Shown piece after piece: positions 17,697-27,047 of a DNA stretch of 64,000 nucleotides. The stretch covers positions 124,001-188,000 of the forward strand of contig NZ_JACXYU010000006.1 of assembly GCF_014779715.1 (NCBI RefSeq). The letters run 5' to 3'. A model generated the notes under the pieces. That model did no database searches. It was not told the origin of the DNA and was given only the letters and a program-made list of their open reading frames with translations. The position numbers were made by a program, and so were the translations under genes. The DNA is from Streptomyces chumphonensis (lineage in GTDB: Bacteria; Actinomycetota; Actinomycetes; Streptomycetales; Streptomycetaceae). Positions within the stretch are counted from its first letter, which is position 1, and each line of letters begins with the position of its first letter.

Positions 17697-18518
17697 GTGA
17701 CCGGTGACGACGCACGTGATGCCGAGCGAGGCGGCCCGGAAGGCGAAGCCTCGCTCGCACCCCGCGACGCCCTGCCCGAACCGGCCCGTCGGGCCGAGCC
17801 GGCCGACCCGGCCGACGCGACGGGTACCGCCGCGGCCACCGAGCGCCCACCACGGCGCACGGACCGCGGCAGGCTCCGTGCCTTCGCGGGGGCCGTCGCC
17901 GACCGGCTCATCGAGACCGCGCCCCGCATCCCCGTGCGCGGGCTCGCGACCCTCCGGGAGCAGTTCCCCGGCAAGGGGCCCGAGGAGATCGCCGACGCGC
18001 TGATCGCCGGGGCCCTGCGCGGGTCGGCCACCGTCGGCGCGGGCGTGGGCGCGGCCGCCATGCTCCCCGTACCGCCCGCGATGCCGACCGAGCTGGCCAC
18101 CGAGATCGTCGGCGTGGCCTCCGTGGAGATCAAGCTCCTCGCCGAACTGCACGAGGTCTACGGGCTCCGCCCGCCCGGCGGCCCCGCCCGGCGCGGCTCC
18201 GCCTACCTCAGCTCCTGGATCCACCAGCGGGGCATCGACCCTCTCAGCCCCGCCACCGTCAACGCGGCCCTCGGCGGTCAGCTGCGCCGCGAACTGCGCC
18301 AGCACCTGCTGAAGCGCTCCCTGCGCAACCTCCCCAACCTCACGCCGTTCATGATCGGCGCCGTGGTGGGCGCGGCGATGAACCGGCGCGACACCAGGAA
18401 GCTCGCCGAGCGCGTCCGCGCGGACCTGCGCGAGCGGCAGGTGCCCTGGGACGTCCTCCCGCACGGCGCTCAGTCCCCGGAGCCCCCGGCGGCGCCCAGC
18501 GCCGACACGAGCCGCTGA
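17697..18518 (+). CDS. Conserved actinobacterial hypothetical protein (EcsC-like helical region)
   Basis: A 273-aa protein starting with GTG. Residues 1-55 are disordered and rich in Ala/Pro/Glu. The rest is helical, with a hydrophobic Gly/Ala segment, ATVGAGVGAAAMLPVPPAMP, and a second, IGAVVGAAMNRR, near the end. The spacing of small hydrophobic segments is reminiscent of EcsC-family proteins, but I cannot confirm this. It follows the DUF4193 gene by 16 bases, likely in one operon. Its last 49 bases overlap the end of the convergent DUF3093 gene. Confidence 0.65.
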   Translation: MTGDDARDAERGGPEGEASLAPRDALPEPARRAEPADPADATGTAAATERPPRRTDRGRLRAFAGAVADRLIETAPRIPVRGLATLREQFPGKGPEEIADALIAGALRGSATVGAGVGAAAMLPVPPAMPTELATEIVGVASVEIKLLAELHEVYGLRPPGGPARRGSAYLSSWIHQRGIDPLSPATVNAALGGQLRRELRQHLLKRSLRNLPNLTPFMIGAVVGAAMNRRDTRKLAERVRADLRERQVPWDVLPHGAQSPEPPAAPSADTSR

Positions 18519-18925
18519 GGGCGTCGCGTGGACAGGTACACGTACGGCGTCGGGTCCTGCGGGTCGACGACCTCGACGCGCACCGCCGTCGGGATGTAGG
18601 CGCGCAGCACCATGAACGCCCGAGGGTCCGCCCGGTGCGAGCGCCACGCCCGCGCCTCCTCCGCGTCCAGCGCCCTCGCCTCCCCCAGGGCGCTCAGCGG
18701 GATGCGGGCGCTCCCGGCGACCAGCGAGCCGGCCACGACGCGGACCCGGACCGCGCCGTACGCACTCAGCCCGGCCGCGGCCAGCGCGGCCCCCGTCACC
18801 AGCGCGGCCAGCATCGGCACCGGCCCCAGCGGAAGCACCACCAGCCCCAGAGTGAGGCCGAAGAGAGCGGGGACGGTCAGCCACCACGACCGGGGGGCGG
18901 TCAGTCGTTCGTCGTACGCCTGCAT
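18470..18925 (-). CDS. DUF3093 membrane protein
   Basis: The 151-aa protein starts MQAYDERLTAPRSWW and has two adjacent membrane segments (about residues 17-58: LTVPALFGLTLGLVVLPLGP and LAALVTGAALAAAGLSAYG). A cytoplasmic beta-rich domain follows, ending VVDPQDPTPYVYLSTRRPQ. This is the layout of the DUF3093 family, which in actinobacteria is usually found next to dut. Function is unknown. Its 3' end overlaps the convergent helical-protein gene by 49 bp. Confidence 0.85.
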   Translation of the reverse strand: MQAYDERLTAPRSWWLTVPALFGLTLGLVVLPLGPVPMLAALVTGAALAAAGLSAYGAVRVRVVAGSLVAGSARIPLSALGEARALDAEEARAWRSHRADPRAFMVLRAYIPTAVRVEVVDPQDPTPYVYLSTRRPQRLVSALGAAGGSGD

Positions 18926-19007
18926 GCCCCTCAGCTTGGCACGGCCGCCCGGCGCTCGGGACAGCGGCTGCGGGGGCCGGGGGCGGGCGGCGGTAGGGTC
19001 TGCTGAC

Positions 19008-19592
19008 GTGACTTCTCAGAGAACCTCGCTCACACCGCCGGAGGACGCGCGTGCGCCCGTCCGGCACCCGGAGGCGCCCGCGCCCGGAGAGCCCCTCGGC
19101 TCCCACTACGACCAGTGCTTCGGTTGCGGGACCGGTCAGCCGCACGGCCTGCACCTGGACGCACGCGCCGGCGAGGGCGTGGACGTCACGGCCGAGTTCA
19201 CCGTCAAGCCCGAGCACCAGGGCGCTCCGGGGCTCGCCCACGGCGGTGTCCTCACCACCGCGCTCGACGAGACGCTGGGCTCCCTCAACTGGCTCATGCA
19301 CACCATCTCCGTCACCGGTCGGCTGGAGACGGACTTCCGGCAGCCCGTCCCCGTCGGATCGGTTCTGCACCTGGAGGCCAGGGTCACGGCCGTGCACGGC
19401 CGGAAGATCTACTGCACCGCCACCGGTCGGGTCGGCGGCCCCGAGGGGCCCGTGGCCGTCCGTGCCGACGGCCTGTTCATCGAGGTCAAGGTGGAGCACT
19501 TCATCAGCAACGGTCGCGACGAGGAGATCCAGGCGGCCATGAACGATCCGGACCAGGTCCGTCGGGCCCGTGCCTTCGAGGTGAACCCGTGA
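19008..19592 (+). CDS. PaaI-family thioesterase (hotdog fold)
   Basis: A 194-aa protein with the hotdog-fold signature GLAHGGVLTTALDETLGSL, in which HGG and the acidic residue form the catalytic helix, and a preceding Cys-containing motif YDQCFGCGTGQPHGLHL seen in this actinobacterial subgroup. It probably hydrolyses acyl-CoA or related thioesters in the cytoplasm. GTG 19008 was chosen because it lies just before the variable N-terminus. The stop overlaps the dut start by 4 bp (GTGA), so the two are translationally coupled. Confidence 0.85.
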   Translation: MTSQRTSLTPPEDARAPVRHPEAPAPGEPLGSHYDQCFGCGTGQPHGLHLDARAGEGVDVTAEFTVKPEHQGAPGLAHGGVLTTALDETLGSLNWLMHTISVTGRLETDFRQPVPVGSVLHLEARVTAVHGRKIYCTATGRVGGPEGPVAVRADGLFIEVKVEHFISNGRDEEIQAAMNDPDQVRRARAFEVNP

Positions 19593-20095
19593 GCGCGCCC
19601 CGGCCACCGGTGGACGTCCTGGTCCGCAGGCTGGACCCGGACGTTCCGCTGCCCTCCTACGCCCACCCCGGCGACGCGGGCACCGATCTGGCCACGACCG
19701 AGGCGTGCGAGCTGGCCCCCGGGGAACGCGCCGTGCTGCCGACCGGAGTGGCCATCGCGCTGCCCGACGGCTACGCCGCCTTCGTCCACCCGCGTTCCGG
19801 TCTGGCCGCACGCCTGGGCGTCGCCCTGGTGAACTCCCCCGGAACGGTCGACGCCGGGTACCGTGGAGAGATCAAGGTGATCGTGGTCAACCTGGACCCG
19901 CGCGGGACCGTGCGCTTCGAACGGTTCGACCGCATCGCCCAACTCGTCGTCCAGCAGGTCGAGAAGGTGCGCTTCCACGAGGTGGAGGAGCTGCCGGGGT
20001 CGGTGCGGTCCGCAGCGGGCTTCGGCTCCACGGGCGGATTCAACACCTACGTTGCGGTCGACGGCACCGAGGCCGCCGACCTGAAGGGACAGTGA
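19589..20095 (+). CDS. dut: dUTP diphosphatase
   Basis: This 168-aa trimeric-type dUTPase hydrolyses dUTP to dUMP and PPi, keeping uracil out of DNA and feeding thymidylate synthesis. All five motifs are present in order: GDAGTDL, PRSGLAARLG, GTVDAGYRGEIKVI (catalytic Asp and Tyr), RIAQLVV and RSAAGFGSTGGF. The start is GTG 19589, overlapping the thioesterase stop. It is followed after a single base by the DUF3710 gene, giving a thioesterase-dut-DUF3710 operon. Confidence 0.95.
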   Translation: MSAPRPPVDVLVRRLDPDVPLPSYAHPGDAGTDLATTEACELAPGERAVLPTGVAIALPDGYAAFVHPRSGLAARLGVALVNSPGTVDAGYRGEIKVIVVNLDPRGTVRFERFDRIAQLVVQQVEKVRFHEVEELPGSVRSAAGFGSTGGFNTYVAVDGTEAADLKGQ

Positions 20096-20096
20096 C

Positions 20097-20882
20097 GTGT
20101 TCGGTCGTCGCAAGCGCGCCGAGAAGCAGGAGAAGCTCTCGGCCGACATCGAATCAGCCGCCGACGAGGCGGTGGCCGATGACGCGGAAGGCGCGGGGAA
20201 CGACGACGCGGGGAACGCCGCCCGCGTGAAGCTGCCGCCCGCACCCCGCCCGGACGGCCCCTGGGACGTCTCCGAGGTGGGTGAACCGGGCAAGGGCCGG
20301 GTCGACCTCGGCGGCATGTTCGTCCCCGGCGTGGAGGGCATGGAGCTGCGCGTCGAGGTCGCCGGTGACGCGATCGTCGCCGCCACCGTCGTCCTGCGCG
20401 ACAGCGCCGTCCAGCTCCAGGCGTTCGCCGCGCCCAAGCGGGAGGGCATCTGGGACGAGATCCGCGAGGAGATCGCCGCCGGCATCACCAAGCAGGGCGG
20501 CGTCATCGACGAGACCGAGGGCCCGCTCGGCTGGGAACTGCGGGCCCAGGTTCCCGTCCAGCTTCCGGACGGCAAGGGCGGCGTGCAGGTCGTGCGGTTC
20601 ATCGGCATCGACGGGCCCCGGTGGTTCCTGCGCGGCGTCATCTCCGGCCAGGGCGCCGTCCAGCCGCAGGCGGCGGGCCTACTGGAACAGATCTTCAAGG
20701 ACACCGTCGTCGTGCGGGGGGACGCCCCGATGGCGCCGCGCGACCCGATCGTCCTCAAGCTGCCGCAGGACGCGGAGATGGTGCCCGACGGCGTCCAGCA
20801 GGACAACGCCGAACAGGGCTCCCGCTTCGCGGGCGGCATCGACAAGCTGGCCCGCGGCCCGGAGATCACCGAGATCCGCTGA
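20097..20882 (+). CDS. DUF3710 protein
   Basis: A 261-aa actinobacterial protein. It has a basic start (MFGRRKRAEKQEK) and an acidic disordered stretch to about residue 45. A conserved domain follows, containing GPWDVSEVGEPGKGRVDLGG, GIWDEIREEI and FIGIDGPRWFLRGVISG. No catalytic motif is evident and the function is unknown. It starts with GTG one base after dut, and the dut-DUF3710 pairing is common in actinobacteria. Confidence 0.88.
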   Translation: MFGRRKRAEKQEKLSADIESAADEAVADDAEGAGNDDAGNAARVKLPPAPRPDGPWDVSEVGEPGKGRVDLGGMFVPGVEGMELRVEVAGDAIVAATVVLRDSAVQLQAFAAPKREGIWDEIREEIAAGITKQGGVIDETEGPLGWELRAQVPVQLPDGKGGVQVVRFIGIDGPRWFLRGVISGQGAVQPQAAGLLEQIFKDTVVVRGDAPMAPRDPIVLKLPQDAEMVPDGVQQDNAEQGSRFAGGIDKLARGPEITEIR

Positions 20883-21007
20883 GTCGCGTCCGCGCCGGGG
20901 TGCGTGCGCCCCGGCGCGCCCGGCGTCCGGCGGATCCCTACGCAACCTTGACGCCGGGGTGCCCGCGCGCCGTGTGGACCACTCGTTCGGGTGGCGACAA
21001 TGGGGTC

Positions 21008-23548
21008 ATGGCACAGGCACCCCGCGGAACGCTGCGGATCTACCTCGGGGCGGCACCCGGCGTGGGCAAGACCTACGCCATGCTCTCCGAGGCCCACCGG
21101 CGGCAGGAGCGCGGTACCGACGTCGTCGTGGGGCACGTCGAGCACTACGGCCGGCCCCGTACCGAGGCGCTGCTGCACGGCCTGGAGCTGGTCCCGCGAC
21201 GCGGCGGGGAGATGGACACCGACGCGGTCCTCGCCCGGGCGCCCCGCGTCGCCGTCGTGGACGAACTGGCGCACACCAACGCGCCCGGCTCCCGTGACGC
21301 GAAGCGCTGGCAGGACGTCGACCGCCTGCTGGCGGCCGGGATCGACGTCATCTCGACCGTCAACATCCAGCACCTGGAATCACTCGGGGACGTCGTGGAG
21401 TCCATCACCGGACTCCGGCAGCGGGAGACGGTGCCCGACGAGGTCGTCCGCCGGGCCGACCAGATCGAGCTCGTCGACATGTCGCCGCAGGCCCTGCGCC
21501 GCCGCATGGCGCACGGCAACATCTACCGCCCCGACAAGGTCGACGCCGCGCTGTCCAACTACTTCCGCCCCGGCAACCTCACCGCCCTGCGCGAACTGGC
21601 CCTCCTGTGGACGGCCGACCGCGTCGACGAGTACCTGCAGCGCTACCGGGCGGAGCACTCGATCAGCTCCACCTGGCGGGCCCGGGAGCGCATCGTCGTC
21701 GGTCTCACCGGCGGCCCCGAGGGGCGGACCCTCATCCGCCGGGCCGCGCGGGTCGCGGCGAAGGGTTCGGGGAGCGAGATCCTCGCCGTCCACATCGCCC
21801 GCCCCGACGGCCTGGCCGCCGCCCCGCACGCCGAGCTGGCCGCCCAGCGCGGTCTCGTCGAGGATCTCGGGGGGACCTACCACCACGTCATCGGTGACGA
21901 CGTCCCCGCCGCCCTCCTGGACTTCGCGCGGGGCGTGAACGCCTCCCAGGTCGTCCTCGGCTCGAGCCGCCGCAGGAGCTGGCACTACGTCTTCGGGCCC
22001 GGGGTGGGTGCCACCGTCGCCCGCGACTCCGGGCCGGACCTGGACGTGCACATCGTCACGCACGACGAGGTCGCGACCGGACGCGGACTGCCGGTCGGGC
22101 GGGGTGCCCGGCTCGGTCGGCTGCGCACCGTCACCGGCTGGCTCGTCGCCCTCGCCGGCCCCCTGCTCCTCACCCTCGTGCTCTCCGGAACGCCGCTCGA
22201 CGTCGGCTTCACGAACACCGTGCTGCTGTTCCTGGCGTTCACCGTCACCGCCGGGCTGGCCGGCGGGCTGCTGCCCGCCCTGGTCTCCGCCACCGTCAGC
22301 TCGGCCCTGCTGAACTACTTCTTCACCGACCCCCGGCGCACCTGGAGCGTCACCGATCCCCACAACGTCGTCTCCATCGCGGTCTACCTGCTGGTCGCCG
22401 TCTCCGTGGCCTCCGTCGTCGATCTCGCGGCCCGGCGCACCCAGCAGGCCGCGCGACTGCGGGCCGAGTCGGAGATACTCTCCGTGCTCGCCGGCAGCGT
22501 GCTGCGGGGGGACGACTCCCTCGAAGGCATGCTCGACCGGGTGCGGGAGACGTTCTCCATGGAGGCCGCCGCGCTGCTGGAGCGGCAGGAGGACCACGGC
22601 CCGTGGGTCTGCGCGGCGGCCGTGGGCACCCCGCGCGGCGGCGGTGCGTTGCGCCGTCCCGAGGACGGCGAGGTCGACATGCCGGTGGGGGACCGGCGCA
22701 TGCTCGTCCTCTCCGGGCGGGTGCTGCCCGCCGAGGACCGCCGCGTCCTCGCCGCGTTCGCCGCCCAGGCCGTGGGCGTCCTGGACCGTCAGCGGCTCGT
22801 CGGGCAGGCCGAGCAGGCCCGCGAACTGGCCGAGGGCAACCGCATCCGCACCGCCCTGCTGGCGGCGGTCAGCCACGACCTGCGCACCCCCCTCGCGGCG
22901 ATCAAGGCCGCCGTCACCTCCCTGCGCTCCGACGACGTCGCCTGGTCCGAGGAGGACGAGGCCGACCTGCTGGAGGCCATCGAGCAGGGCGCCGACCGGC
23001 TGGACCACCTGGTCGGCAACCTCCTGGACATGTCCCGTCTGCAGACCGGCACGCTCACCCCGCTGATCCGCTCCATCGACCTGGACGAGGTCGTGCCCCG
23101 CGCCCTCGGCGGCGTCCCCGAGGGCAGCGTCGACCTCGACGTCCCCGAGACGCTGCCCGTCGTCGCGGCCGACCCCGGCCTGCTGGAGCGCGCCGTGGCC
23201 AACGTCGTCGAGAACGCCGTCAAGTACAGCCCGGCGGAGACCCGCGTGCTGGTCGCCGCCAGCGCTCTGCGGGAACGCGTCGAGGTGCGCGTCACCGACC
23301 GCGGACCGGGCGTGCCCGACAGTGCCAAGGACCGGATCTTCGAGCCGTTCCAACGCCACGGGGACGCCCCGCGCGGCGCGGGTGTCGGCCTCGGCCTCGC
23401 CGTCGCAAGGGGCTTCGCCGAGGCCATGGGAGGCACGCTGCACGCCGAGGACACCCCGGGAGGCGGAATGACCATGGTGCTCACCCTGCGCGCGGGGGAG
23501 GCCACCCCCCACCCGCGGGCGGACCTGCCCGCGCACGTCACGACGTGA
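21008..23548 (+). CDS. kdpD: KdpD-type sensor histidine kinase
   Basis: An 846-aa sensor of K+ limitation or turgor with the full KdpD layout. The N-terminal KdpD domain has Walker A AAPGVGKTYAM (Lys21) and VVDELAHTNAPG. It is followed by a USP-like domain (about 225-345), four membrane segments (about 375-485), a GAF-like region, HisKA with His623 in AAVSHDLRTPLAAIK, and HATPase_c (NVVENAVKYSP, GVGLGLAVARG). ATG 21008 lies just before the first conserved residues. It is followed by kdpE. The pump genes kdpFABC are not in this window. Confidence 0.92.
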   Translation: MAQAPRGTLRIYLGAAPGVGKTYAMLSEAHRRQERGTDVVVGHVEHYGRPRTEALLHGLELVPRRGGEMDTDAVLARAPRVAVVDELAHTNAPGSRDAKRWQDVDRLLAAGIDVISTVNIQHLESLGDVVESITGLRQRETVPDEVVRRADQIELVDMSPQALRRRMAHGNIYRPDKVDAALSNYFRPGNLTALRELALLWTADRVDEYLQRYRAEHSISSTWRARERIVVGLTGGPEGRTLIRRAARVAAKGSGSEILAVHIARPDGLAAAPHAELAAQRGLVEDLGGTYHHVIGDDVPAALLDFARGVNASQVVLGSSRRRSWHYVFGPGVGATVARDSGPDLDVHIVTHDEVATGRGLPVGRGARLGRLRTVTGWLVALAGPLLLTLVLSGTPLDVGFTNTVLLFLAFTVTAGLAGGLLPALVSATVSSALLNYFFTDPRRTWSVTDPHNVVSIAVYLLVAVSVASVVDLAARRTQQAARLRAESEILSVLAGSVLRGDDSLEGMLDRVRETFSMEAAALLERQEDHGPWVCAAAVGTPRGGGALRRPEDGEVDMPVGDRRMLVLSGRVLPAEDRRVLAAFAAQAVGVLDRQRLVGQAEQARELAEGNRIRTALLAAVSHDLRTPLAAIKAAVTSLRSDDVAWSEEDEADLLEAIEQGADRLDHLVGNLLDMSRLQTGTLTPLIRSIDLDEVVPRALGGVPEGSVDLDVPETLPVVAADPGLLERAVANVVENAVKYSPAETRVLVAASALRERVEVRVTDRGPGVPDSAKDRIFEPFQRHGDAPRGAGVGLGLAVARGFAEAMGGTLHAEDTPGGGMTMVLTLRAGEATPHPRADLPAHVTT

Positions 23549-23586
23549 CCCCGCCCGCAGCGGCCGGGAACGGAAAGGAACCGCTC

Positions 23587-24264
<678 letters not shown>

Positions 24265-24322
24265 CGCCCGGTGACCGGCGCGTACCACCCCGGGACGGGC
24301 CGCCCGGCGTGCTCCCACACGC

Positions 24323-24344
24323 CCCGGTGACGCTCCTCACCGGG
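24323..24344 (+). terminator. Hairpin downstream of kdpE
   Basis: CCCGGTGA (24323-24330) and TCACCGGG (24337-24344) form a perfect 8-bp stem with a 6-nt loop, 60 bases after the kdpE stop and before the next gene. It is probably the kdpDE terminator. Confidence 0.55.
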
Positions 24345-24383
24345 CCTTAGGAGCCGTCCGCGACCACGGGTACGCTGGCCCGT

Positions 24384-24794
24384 ATGAGCGGTGTCCACGA
24401 CTCCGAGAAGCGCAGCACCGGCCGTATACGGCGCTTCCTCGACCGGTTCGCCCCCGGTGACGGTGTGTCACGGCAGCGGGACGAGCAGGCCGCCGAGGAG
24501 GCCCTGCGGGGCTGCACCAAGATCTGCGACTGCGGCGACCGGCAGATCGTCAAGGTGACCGGGACGCTGCGTACCGTTACACTCCGGCCCCGGGCCGGTG
24601 TGCCCGCGCTGGAGGCCGAGCTCTTCGACGGTTCCGATTCGCTGGACGTCGTGTGGCTGGGCCGCCAGGCCATCGCGGGCATCGAGCCGGGCCGTACGTT
24701 GATCGCCTCCGGCCGCATCGCCATGAACCGCGGACGCCGGGTGCTGTTCAACCCGAAGTACGAGCTCCGACCCTGGGACAGGAGTAACGGGTGA
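24384..24794 (+). CDS. OB-fold nucleic-acid-binding protein
   Basis: A 136-aa basic protein. After a helical start, a single OB fold spans about residues 55-130: IVKVTGTLRTVTLRP, ALEAELFDGSDSLDVVWLG, IEPGRTLIASGRIAMNRGRR. This five-strand pattern is typical of the tRNA/ssDNA-binding OB family. CxxxCDC at about residues 44-50 (GCTKICDCGD) is conspicuous and might bind metal. Its stop overlaps the DUF3159 start by 4 bp. The ligand is unknown; the partner suggests a linked but undefined role. Confidence 0.8.
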   Translation: MSGVHDSEKRSTGRIRRFLDRFAPGDGVSRQRDEQAAEEALRGCTKICDCGDRQIVKVTGTLRTVTLRPRAGVPALEAELFDGSDSLDVVWLGRQAIAGIEPGRTLIASGRIAMNRGRRVLFNPKYELRPWDRSNG

Positions 24795-25579
24795 CCTCAC
24801 TCGACAAGCCGGCGGCGCACGACGCGGCAACGGGCGGCGAGCCACCGGCCGACGGAGACGCGCCCGGCGACGGGCCCGGCGCTCAGGACACCGGGAGCCA
24901 CGACGTCACGAAGGCGGCGATGCTCGACGCCTTCGGCGGCGCCCGCGGCATGGTGGAGACGACGGTGCCCGGGCTCGTCTTCGTCCTGAGCTACACGATC
25001 AACCGGGACATCCACGTCTCCGCCATCGCCGCCCTGAGTCTGTCCGCCCTCATGGCCGTGCTGAGGCTGCTGGGCAAGGGCACGCTCAAGCACGCCTTCG
25101 GCGGCGTCTTCGGCGTCGCGTTCGGCGCCGTCTTCGCGATGATGTCCGGCGACGCCAAGAACTTCTACCTGCCCGGCATGCTCTACACCCTGGGCCTGGC
25201 CGTCGCGTACCTGGTCACCGCGGCGGCGGGCGTGCCCCTGCTGGGCATCGTCCTCGGCCCGCTGTTCCGGGAGAACATGTCGTGGCGCACCCGCAACCCG
25301 GGCCGTAAGAAGGCCTACACCAAGGCCAGCTACGCCTGGGGTCTGGTCCTGCTGGCGAAGTCGGCGATCACCTTCCCGATCTACCTCTGGGGGGACGCCA
25401 CCCAGCTCGGCTGGCTGCGCGTCGCGCTCGGCATTCCGCCGTTCCTGCTGTGCGTGTACCTGACCTGGATCTTCCTCGCGAAGGCCCCGGCACCGATCGA
25501 CGTCTTCGCCGAGATGGAGGCGCAGGAGGAACGCGAGCGGGCCGCCGAAGCCGCCGCCGAGGCCGACTCCGCACGCTGA
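24791..25579 (+). CDS. DUF3159 membrane protein
   Basis: The 262-aa protein has a disordered acidic N-terminus of about 45 residues, then five to six membrane segments, including LVFVLSYTINRDIHVSAIAA, TLGLAVAYLVTAAAGVPLLG and PFLLCVYLTWIFL, and a charged helical tail. The loop FRENMSWRTRNPGRKKAYTK is typical of DUF3159. Function is unknown. Its GTG overlaps the OB-fold gene by 4 bp, and it is convergent with the TrkA pair. Confidence 0.88.
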   Translation: MTSLDKPAAHDAATGGEPPADGDAPGDGPGAQDTGSHDVTKAAMLDAFGGARGMVETTVPGLVFVLSYTINRDIHVSAIAALSLSALMAVLRLLGKGTLKHAFGGVFGVAFGAVFAMMSGDAKNFYLPGMLYTLGLAVAYLVTAAAGVPLLGIVLGPLFRENMSWRTRNPGRKKAYTKASYAWGLVLLAKSAITFPIYLWGDATQLGWLRVALGIPPFLLCVYLTWIFLAKAPAPIDVFAEMEAQEERERAAEAAAEADSAR

Positions 25580-25587
25580 GCGCACCG

Positions 25588-25615
25588 CGCCCCCCGGACG
25601 GGCCCGGTGGGGGCG
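25588..25615. terminator. G/C hairpin between DUF3159 and TrkA genes
   Basis: CGCCCCC (25588-25594) pairs with GGGGGCG (25609-25615) in the 48-bp gap between two convergent genes; a bidirectional terminator is likely. Confidence 0.45.
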
Positions 25616-25627
25616 GCGGCACGGGGG

Positions 25628-26317
25628 TCACTCCGGGGCGCCGGTGTCCCCGGGCTCACGGCGCACCGACAGCAGCTCCTCCAGCTCCTGCTCGCGCGCC
25701 GGAGCGGCCACGAAGAGCAGTTCGTCGCCCGCCTCCAGCACGTCCTCCGGGCGGGGCGTCAGGACCCGCGAGCCCCGGATGATCGTCACCAGCGCCGTGT
25801 CCTCGGGCCATCCGACGTCGCCCACCCGCGTGCCCGCGAGAGCCGCCTCGGGGGCGAGCGTCAACTCCACGAGGTTGGCGTCACCCTGACTGAAGCGGAG
25901 CAGCCGGACCAGGTCGCCGACGCTGACGGCCTCCTCCACCAGCGCCGACATCAGGCGCGGCGTGGAGACGGCGACGTCCACCCCCCACGCCTCGTTGAAC
26001 AGCCACTCGTTCTTGGGGTTGTTGACGCGCGCCACCACGCGTGGCACGCCGTACTCCGTCTTGCTGAGCAGGGAGACCACGAGGTTGACCTTGTCGTCAC
26101 CCGTCGCGGCGATCACGACGTTGCAGCGCTGGAGGGCGGCCTCGTCCAGCGCGGAGATCTCGCAGGCGTCCGCCAGCAGCCACTCCGCCAGCGGCACCCG
26201 CTCCACGGCGATGGCGCTCGGCGCCTTGTCGATGAGCAGCACCTCGTGCCCGTTCTCCAGCAGCTCACCGGCGATCGATCGGCCCACCGCGCCCGCTCCG
26301 GCAATCGCGACTCTCAC
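25628..26317 (-). CDS. trkA: TrkA-type K+ transport regulator, second of pair (CeoC-like)
   Basis: A 229-aa protein with an N-terminal RCK/TrkA-N Rossmann domain (VRVAIAGAGAVGRSIAGELL with GxGxxG, and the acidic LLIDKAP) and a C-terminal TrkA-C domain (LTLAPEAALAGTRVGDVGW). Such subunits gate K+ channels or Trk/Ktr transporters by binding NAD(H) or ATP. GTG 26317 overlaps the stop of the upstream TrkA gene by 4 bp. This tandem is the CeoB/CeoC arrangement of actinobacteria. No membrane subunit is encoded nearby. Confidence 0.88.
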   Translation of the reverse strand: MRVAIAGAGAVGRSIAGELLENGHEVLLIDKAPSAIAVERVPLAEWLLADACEISALDEAALQRCNVVIAATGDDKVNLVVSLLSKTEYGVPRVVARVNNPKNEWLFNEAWGVDVAVSTPRLMSALVEEAVSVGDLVRLLRFSQGDANLVELTLAPEAALAGTRVGDVGWPEDTALVTIIRGSRVLTPRPEDVLEAGDELLFVAAPAREQELEELLSVRREPGDTGAPE

Positions 26318-26991
26318 CGCTGGTGCTCCCCTGCCTCGTCCGGCCCCCGGTCGAAGACGGCCTCCACCTCGCCGACCTGCCGGCTGCGCATCATCACGTG
26401 CACCAGGTCGCCCTCCTGCAACACGGCCTGCGGGTCGGGCAGTATGGCCTCGCCCAGCCGGGTGATGAACGCGATCCGCACGCCCGCCTCGGCCTCCAGC
26501 CGGGCCGCGGCATGGCCGAACCACTCCGGGGAGACGTGCACCTCGGCGAGCTGCACGCCGCCCGTGGGGTCGAGCCAGAGCGGCTCGGCCCCGGCGGGCA
26601 GCAGCCGCCGCAGCATCTGGTCGGCCGTCCACCGCACGGTGGCGACCGTCGGAATGCCCAGCCGCTGGTAGACCTCGGCCCGGCGCGGGTCGTAGATGCG
26701 GGCGGCGACGTTCTGCACGCCGAACATCTCGCGCGCCACCCGGGCGGCGATGATGTTGGAGTTGTCACCGCTGCTCACGGCCGCGAACGCGCCCGCGTCC
26801 TCGATGCCCGCGTCACGCAGGGTGTCCTGGTCGAAGCCGACACCCGTCACCCGCCGACCGCCGAAACCGGAGCCGAGCCTGCGGAACGCCGTGGGGTCGC
26901 GGTCGATGATGGCGACGGTGTGGCCCTGGTTCTCCAGGGTTCTGGAGAGTGCGGCGCCCACTCGGCCGCACCCCATGATGACGATGTGCAT
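26314..26991 (-). CDS. trkA: TrkA-type K+ transport regulator, first of pair (CeoB-like)
   Basis: A 225-aa RCK protein: MHIVIMGCGRVGAALSRTLE with GxGxxG, AIIDRDPTAF, then a TrkA-C domain (VQLAEVHVSPEWFGHAAARL). I chose the ATG at 26991 over upstream in-frame codons because the dinucleotide motif begins there. It is translationally coupled to the second TrkA gene. Its location a few genes from kdpDE places potassium sensing and transport control together. Confidence 0.88.
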   Translation of the reverse strand: MHIVIMGCGRVGAALSRTLENQGHTVAIIDRDPTAFRRLGSGFGGRRVTGVGFDQDTLRDAGIEDAGAFAAVSSGDNSNIIAARVAREMFGVQNVAARIYDPRRAEVYQRLGIPTVATVRWTADQMLRRLLPAGAEPLWLDPTGGVQLAEVHVSPEWFGHAAARLEAEAGVRIAFITRLGEAILPDPQAVLQEGDLVHVMMRSRQVGEVEAVFDRGPDEAGEHQR

Positions 26992-27047
26992 GAGGCCGCT
27001 ACCCCGCACCTTCCCCTGCTGCGATCACCTCGGTAAACACCGTAACG

